This document shows positions 61,243 to 64,000 of a stretch of DNA of 64,000 nucleotides, piece by piece. Numbering within the stretch: position 1 is the stretch's first letter; every line of letters begins with the position of its first letter. The notes beneath the pieces are model-generated. The model was given only the letters and a program-made list of their open reading frames with translations. It did no database searches and was not told the DNA's origin. The translations under genes and the position numbers were made by a program. Source of the stretch: Parapedobacter pyrenivorans_A. Lineage in GTDB: Bacteria > Bacteroidota > Bacteroidia > Sphingobacteriales > Sphingobacteriaceae. Location: the NCBI RefSeq assembly GCF_041925275.1, contig NZ_JBHEUZ010000001.1:124001-188000 (forward strand). Direction: 5' to 3'.

Positions 61243-63669
61243 GTGAGGCAATTGGTTCGATTGGTTATTTCAAGAAAAAAGGTCTTGGTCACTGCATTGG
61301 CTATATTAATGGCCGTATATGTGCACGGACAGCCGGGCACATTGACCGGTATGGTAACCGATGAACAGGGAAATGTGCTTGTCGGCACATCGGTAACCAT
61401 TGGCGGCGCGGTATCGCCGCAAATCACCGACCACGCAGGGCGATTTGCCTTCGCGAACCTTCCTTCCGGAAGCTACACGTTGCGAGTAACCCATGTGGGG
61501 TATGCCGAGTATATCGAAACCATCCGATTTGATGGTCGAAAAACCGAGCTCACCATCCGGCTATCCGCACAAGCAACCATACTCGAAGGGGCTACGGTAA
61601 TTGGCAAAACCGAAACTCAACAGATCCGTGAACAAGCCATACGGGCGGTGGTGGTGGACACACGCGCCGTGGCCGAGCAGCCCACCACGCTGGCCGAGCT
61701 GATGAACCGGGCTCCGGGGATCCGCATCAGGCAGAGCGGGGGGTTGGGCAATGCGGTGGATGTTTCGGTCAATGGGTTCCAAGGAAATTCGGTACAGTAC
61801 TTCAGGGATGGGATACCTTTGGAGTACCTCGGCGGTGGGTATGGGATTAATAATGTGCCATTGAATCTGCTCGAACGGATAGAAATCTACAAGGGGGTTA
61901 TTCCGGTATCATTAGGTGGAGATGCCCTGGGAGGCGCAGTAAATCTGGTAACCCCGAAGCACACAGGCACACAGTTCAATGCCTCCTACGAAATCGCTTC
62001 CTTCAATACGCACATCGGTAACCTTTCTTTTTACCATACCGATAAGGAAAACCGGATATTTTTAGGCATTGATGCCTTCTATAACTATGCTGATAACGAC
62101 TATAAAGCGGATGTAGAGGTCGTTGACGAAAACGCAAATCTCATTCCTGAAACGGTCAGACTCTTCCATAACGGTTACAAACATCACTTTGGTGAAGGCT
62201 ATTTTGGGTTAAAAAACAGGACTTGGGCCGATGAACTCAAAGTATCCATAGCTGGCTATGGGATGCTAAGAGCGTCGCAGCATCCAGCCTTAATGACTAA
62301 TCCTTATGGCGCAATCACCTTACGTAATCGCGGGATTGTACCTTCTGTACGTTATCGAAAAGCCATACTGGAAAACAAACTTTCGTTTGACCAGTTCGTA
62401 TCCTACAGCATGGTCACAAGAAACCGTACCGATACTGTCCGGGGGACATATGATTGGTATGGTGAATTTACACCAAGAACCACCGATGATATCGGTGAAA
62501 GCCCGAATCCTTCGCTATCTGACATTGATTTGAGCAACGTTGTCTCACGGACTAACATTGCTTATCAAGTTGATAACACGAACACCATAGAAGCCAATCT
62601 AGTCATTAATTATAACCAGCGAATAGGAAGCGATCCTTATGGTTTCCGGTTTGCCGGAACAGACATTGACATACTTAGCAGGCGAGCTGTTTACAAAAAA
62701 AATATTGCCGGTATAACTTGGGAGTCTAAATGGCTCGCTGACAAATTGACCAATCAGTTATCGGTTAAGCATTTTAACTTTACATCCACGGGAATCAACG
62801 CCTTTTTGTCAAATGATACCGACCTCAGCAAATTTACCACCGCTACAGACCATAATTGGGGGGTCGGCAATGCGATCAAGTATGAGATTAACGAACATAG
62901 CATCTTACGCGCATCCGCGGAATTAACCAATAGGCTACCTAATGGCGATGAACTTTTTGGAAACAATGACACTCGCGCACCAAATTTTAACCTACAGCCT
63001 GAACGCAGTTTCAATGTCAATTTAGGTTATCGCTACGCATCCGAAAGCTATATGGTGGAGGTTGGCACATACTACCGAAAGACAAAGGGAATGATCTTAC
63101 TTGTCCCTATCCAGTCGCCGTTTTCCCAATACCAAAACCTTGATAGCATAGCGGGCTATGGCTTCGACATCGATATGACCTACCGGCCAACCAAATTTTT
63201 AACCATCAACGCGAATACGACATGGCAGGATAACCGCATGGTTGATGTTGGATCGACCTTATATAAATGGATCGAAGGAACGCGTTTGCGCAATACCCCT
63301 TACTTTTTTGCTAACGTAGGATTAACAGGTCATTATTCCAATGTATTTACTAACCATGACCTATTAAAACCGTACGTCAACTTTAACTTCATTCGAGAGT
63401 TTTATCTAAATTACATTCCCCGTGATAAAGAACCGCAGGGTTTTCTTGGCATTTTCGGGAAATCGGCCGTTCCAATTAAAGATTTGGTCCCTGATCAAAG
63501 CCTCATCAGTGTTGGGGTCAATTATCTCCTACCGGTCAACAATGTGAGTTTTGGTGCCGAAATCAAAAACCTTGCTGACGCTAAATTGTACGATTACTAC
63601 AAAGTACAGCGTCCGGGGAGAAGCTTCCACATAAAAGTAAATTATTACATCAAATCCATAAAAGGTTAA
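61243..63669 (+). CDS. TonB-dependent outer-membrane receptor with carboxypeptidase-like domain
   Basis: An 808-residue receptor: signal peptide (VLVTALAILMAVYVHG), an N-terminal CarboxypepD-reg-like domain (GMVTDEQGNVLVGTSVTIGG, about 35-115), a plug with LAELMNRAPGIRIRQSGGLG and IEIYKGVIPVSLGGDALGGAVN, and a 22-strand barrel ending in GRSFHIKVNYYIKSIKG. The start is GTG 61243. The plug and length are typical of FecA-type metal-complex receptors, and a DUF4374 lipoprotein follows, so iron or siderophore uptake is likely; the ligand is unknown. The part after about 61980 appears more AT-rich than the start. Confidence 0.9.
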   Translation: MRQLVRLVISRKKVLVTALAILMAVYVHGQPGTLTGMVTDEQGNVLVGTSVTIGGAVSPQITDHAGRFAFANLPSGSYTLRVTHVGYAEYIETIRFDGRKTELTIRLSAQATILEGATVIGKTETQQIREQAIRAVVVDTRAVAEQPTTLAELMNRAPGIRIRQSGGLGNAVDVSVNGFQGNSVQYFRDGIPLEYLGGGYGINNVPLNLLERIEIYKGVIPVSLGGDALGGAVNLVTPKHTGTQFNASYEIASFNTHIGNLSFYHTDKENRIFLGIDAFYNYADNDYKADVEVVDENANLIPETVRLFHNGYKHHFGEGYFGLKNRTWADELKVSIAGYGMLRASQHPALMTNPYGAITLRNRGIVPSVRYRKAILENKLSFDQFVSYSMVTRNRTDTVRGTYDWYGEFTPRTTDDIGESPNPSLSDIDLSNVVSRTNIAYQVDNTNTIEANLVINYNQRIGSDPYGFRFAGTDIDILSRRAVYKKNIAGITWESKWLADKLTNQLSVKHFNFTSTGINAFLSNDTDLSKFTTATDHNWGVGNAIKYEINEHSILRASAELTNRLPNGDELFGNNDTRAPNFNLQPERSFNVNLGYRYASESYMVEVGTYYRKTKGMILLVPIQSPFSQYQNLDSIAGYGFDIDMTYRPTKFLTINANTTWQDNRMVDVGSTLYKWIEGTRLRNTPYFFANVGLTGHYSNVFTNHDLLKPYVNFNFIREFYLNYIPRDKEPQGFLGIFGKSAVPIKDLVPDQSLISVGVNYLLPVNNVSFGAEIKNLADAKLYDYYKVQRPGRSFHIKVNYYIKSIKG

Positions 63670-63672
63670 AAC

Positions 63673-64000
63673 ATGAAAAATAAAAAACACACCTTATTGG
63701 TCCTTTTCGCAACAAGTGTTTTTTTAGGCGCCTGTACGAAAGACAAAGACCCCAACCCTGACGGGGAGGGAACCTCAAAATATGTGCTGATGACGGTAGC
63801 CGACCGTAGCCAGCAAAACGGCGGTGGTTATATCAGCGCGTTTGACGAATTGCCCAGTGGAACCATTTCAAATGTAGTCGGTGGCAAAAGCCTTACCGGC
63901 AATCGCGGTATGGCAGGTTGGAGAACGTACGAAAACTGGATATTCAAAATGTCGCGTAGTTCGGATGCTACCCAAGGGATAGAAAAAATCGAAATCGCGA
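63673..64000 (+). CDS. DUF4374 lipoprotein (3' truncated by window end)
   Basis: Starting at ATG 63673, 3 nt after the TonB receptor stop, the frame stays open to the edge (109 residues seen). It has a type II signal peptide (HTLLVLFATSVFLGAC, lipobox LGAC) and then TSKYVLMTVADRSQQNGGGY, matching the start of DUF4374 proteins, predicted beta-propeller surface lipoproteins found beside siderophore-type TonB receptors in Bacteroidota. It is likely cotranscribed with the receptor. Confidence 0.85.
   Translation, partial: MKNKKHTLLVLFATSVFLGACTKDKDPNPDGEGTSKYVLMTVADRSQQNGGGYISAFDELPSGTISNVVGGKSLTGNRGMAGWRTYENWIFKMSRSSDATQGIEKIEIA

Overview
The window looks like a chromosomal segment of a Bacteroidota bacterium, most likely a sphingobacterial-type one (Sphingobacteriaceae or a relative). 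Pointers are type IX secretion (T9SS) proteins with gliding-type C-terminal sorting domains, a PorP/SprF protein, a likely PorW/SprE lipoprotein, serine palmitoyltransferase for sphingolipids, a histone-H1-like Hc1 protein, TamB, DUF4374 beside a TonB receptor, and promoters of the TTG-N18-21-TAnnTTTG type. Genus cannot be fixed by reading alone. The window is mostly housekeeping; no prophage, IS element, CRISPR array, rRNA or tRNA gene was seen.

Layout. 1-5.7 kb: a truncated OmpH/Skp-like gene, corA, then on the minus strand rpmH-rnpA-yidD-tsaB, an EEP-family phosphatase, a ChaN-like protein and mscL. 5.9-7.7 kb: an orphan NarL-type response regulator and a TIM-barrel sugar isomerase-like gene. 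7.8-12.7 kb (minus): porP/sprF followed by two tandem paralogous secreted proteins with T9SS sorting domains. 12.8-14.6 kb: Hc1 and serine palmitoyltransferase.

14.8-30.8 kb (minus) is a complete division/cell-wall (dcw) cluster in the order mraZ-rsmH-ftsL-ftsI-murE-mraY-murD-ftsW-murG-murC-ftsQ-ftsA-ftsZ, without murF, murB or ddl. It starts behind a promoter carrying period-10 MraZ-type boxes and ends in a strong terminator. Genes are packed or overlapping except around ftsA, where both gaps (about 150 and 140 nt) carry inverted repeats.

31-42 kb: a small lipoprotein, a LytTR response regulator, aspS, lutB, an aldo/keto reductase, tsaD and a large tamB. 42-49.6 kb: a KhtT/KhtU-like cation/proton antiporter pair with a lipoprotein, a MIP18-family Fe-S protein, the bifunctional NAD(P)HX repair enzyme, a DUF4091 glycosidase-like lipoprotein and two small membrane proteins. 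49.8-59 kb: a large clan-GH-D-like glycosidase candidate, then minus-strand sprE/porW-like, PBP1A and uvrC.

59-64 kb: an M23 peptidase, a bactofilin and AtpZ, followed not by ATP synthase genes but by a 63-bp tandem repeat (3 x 21 bp), then a TonB-dependent receptor and a truncated DUF4374 lipoprotein, probably a metal or siderophore uptake unit. I see no clear evidence for a wholly new system. The best leads are the 63-bp array, the paralogous T9SS pair beside porP, and several unexplained dyads in intergenic regions.
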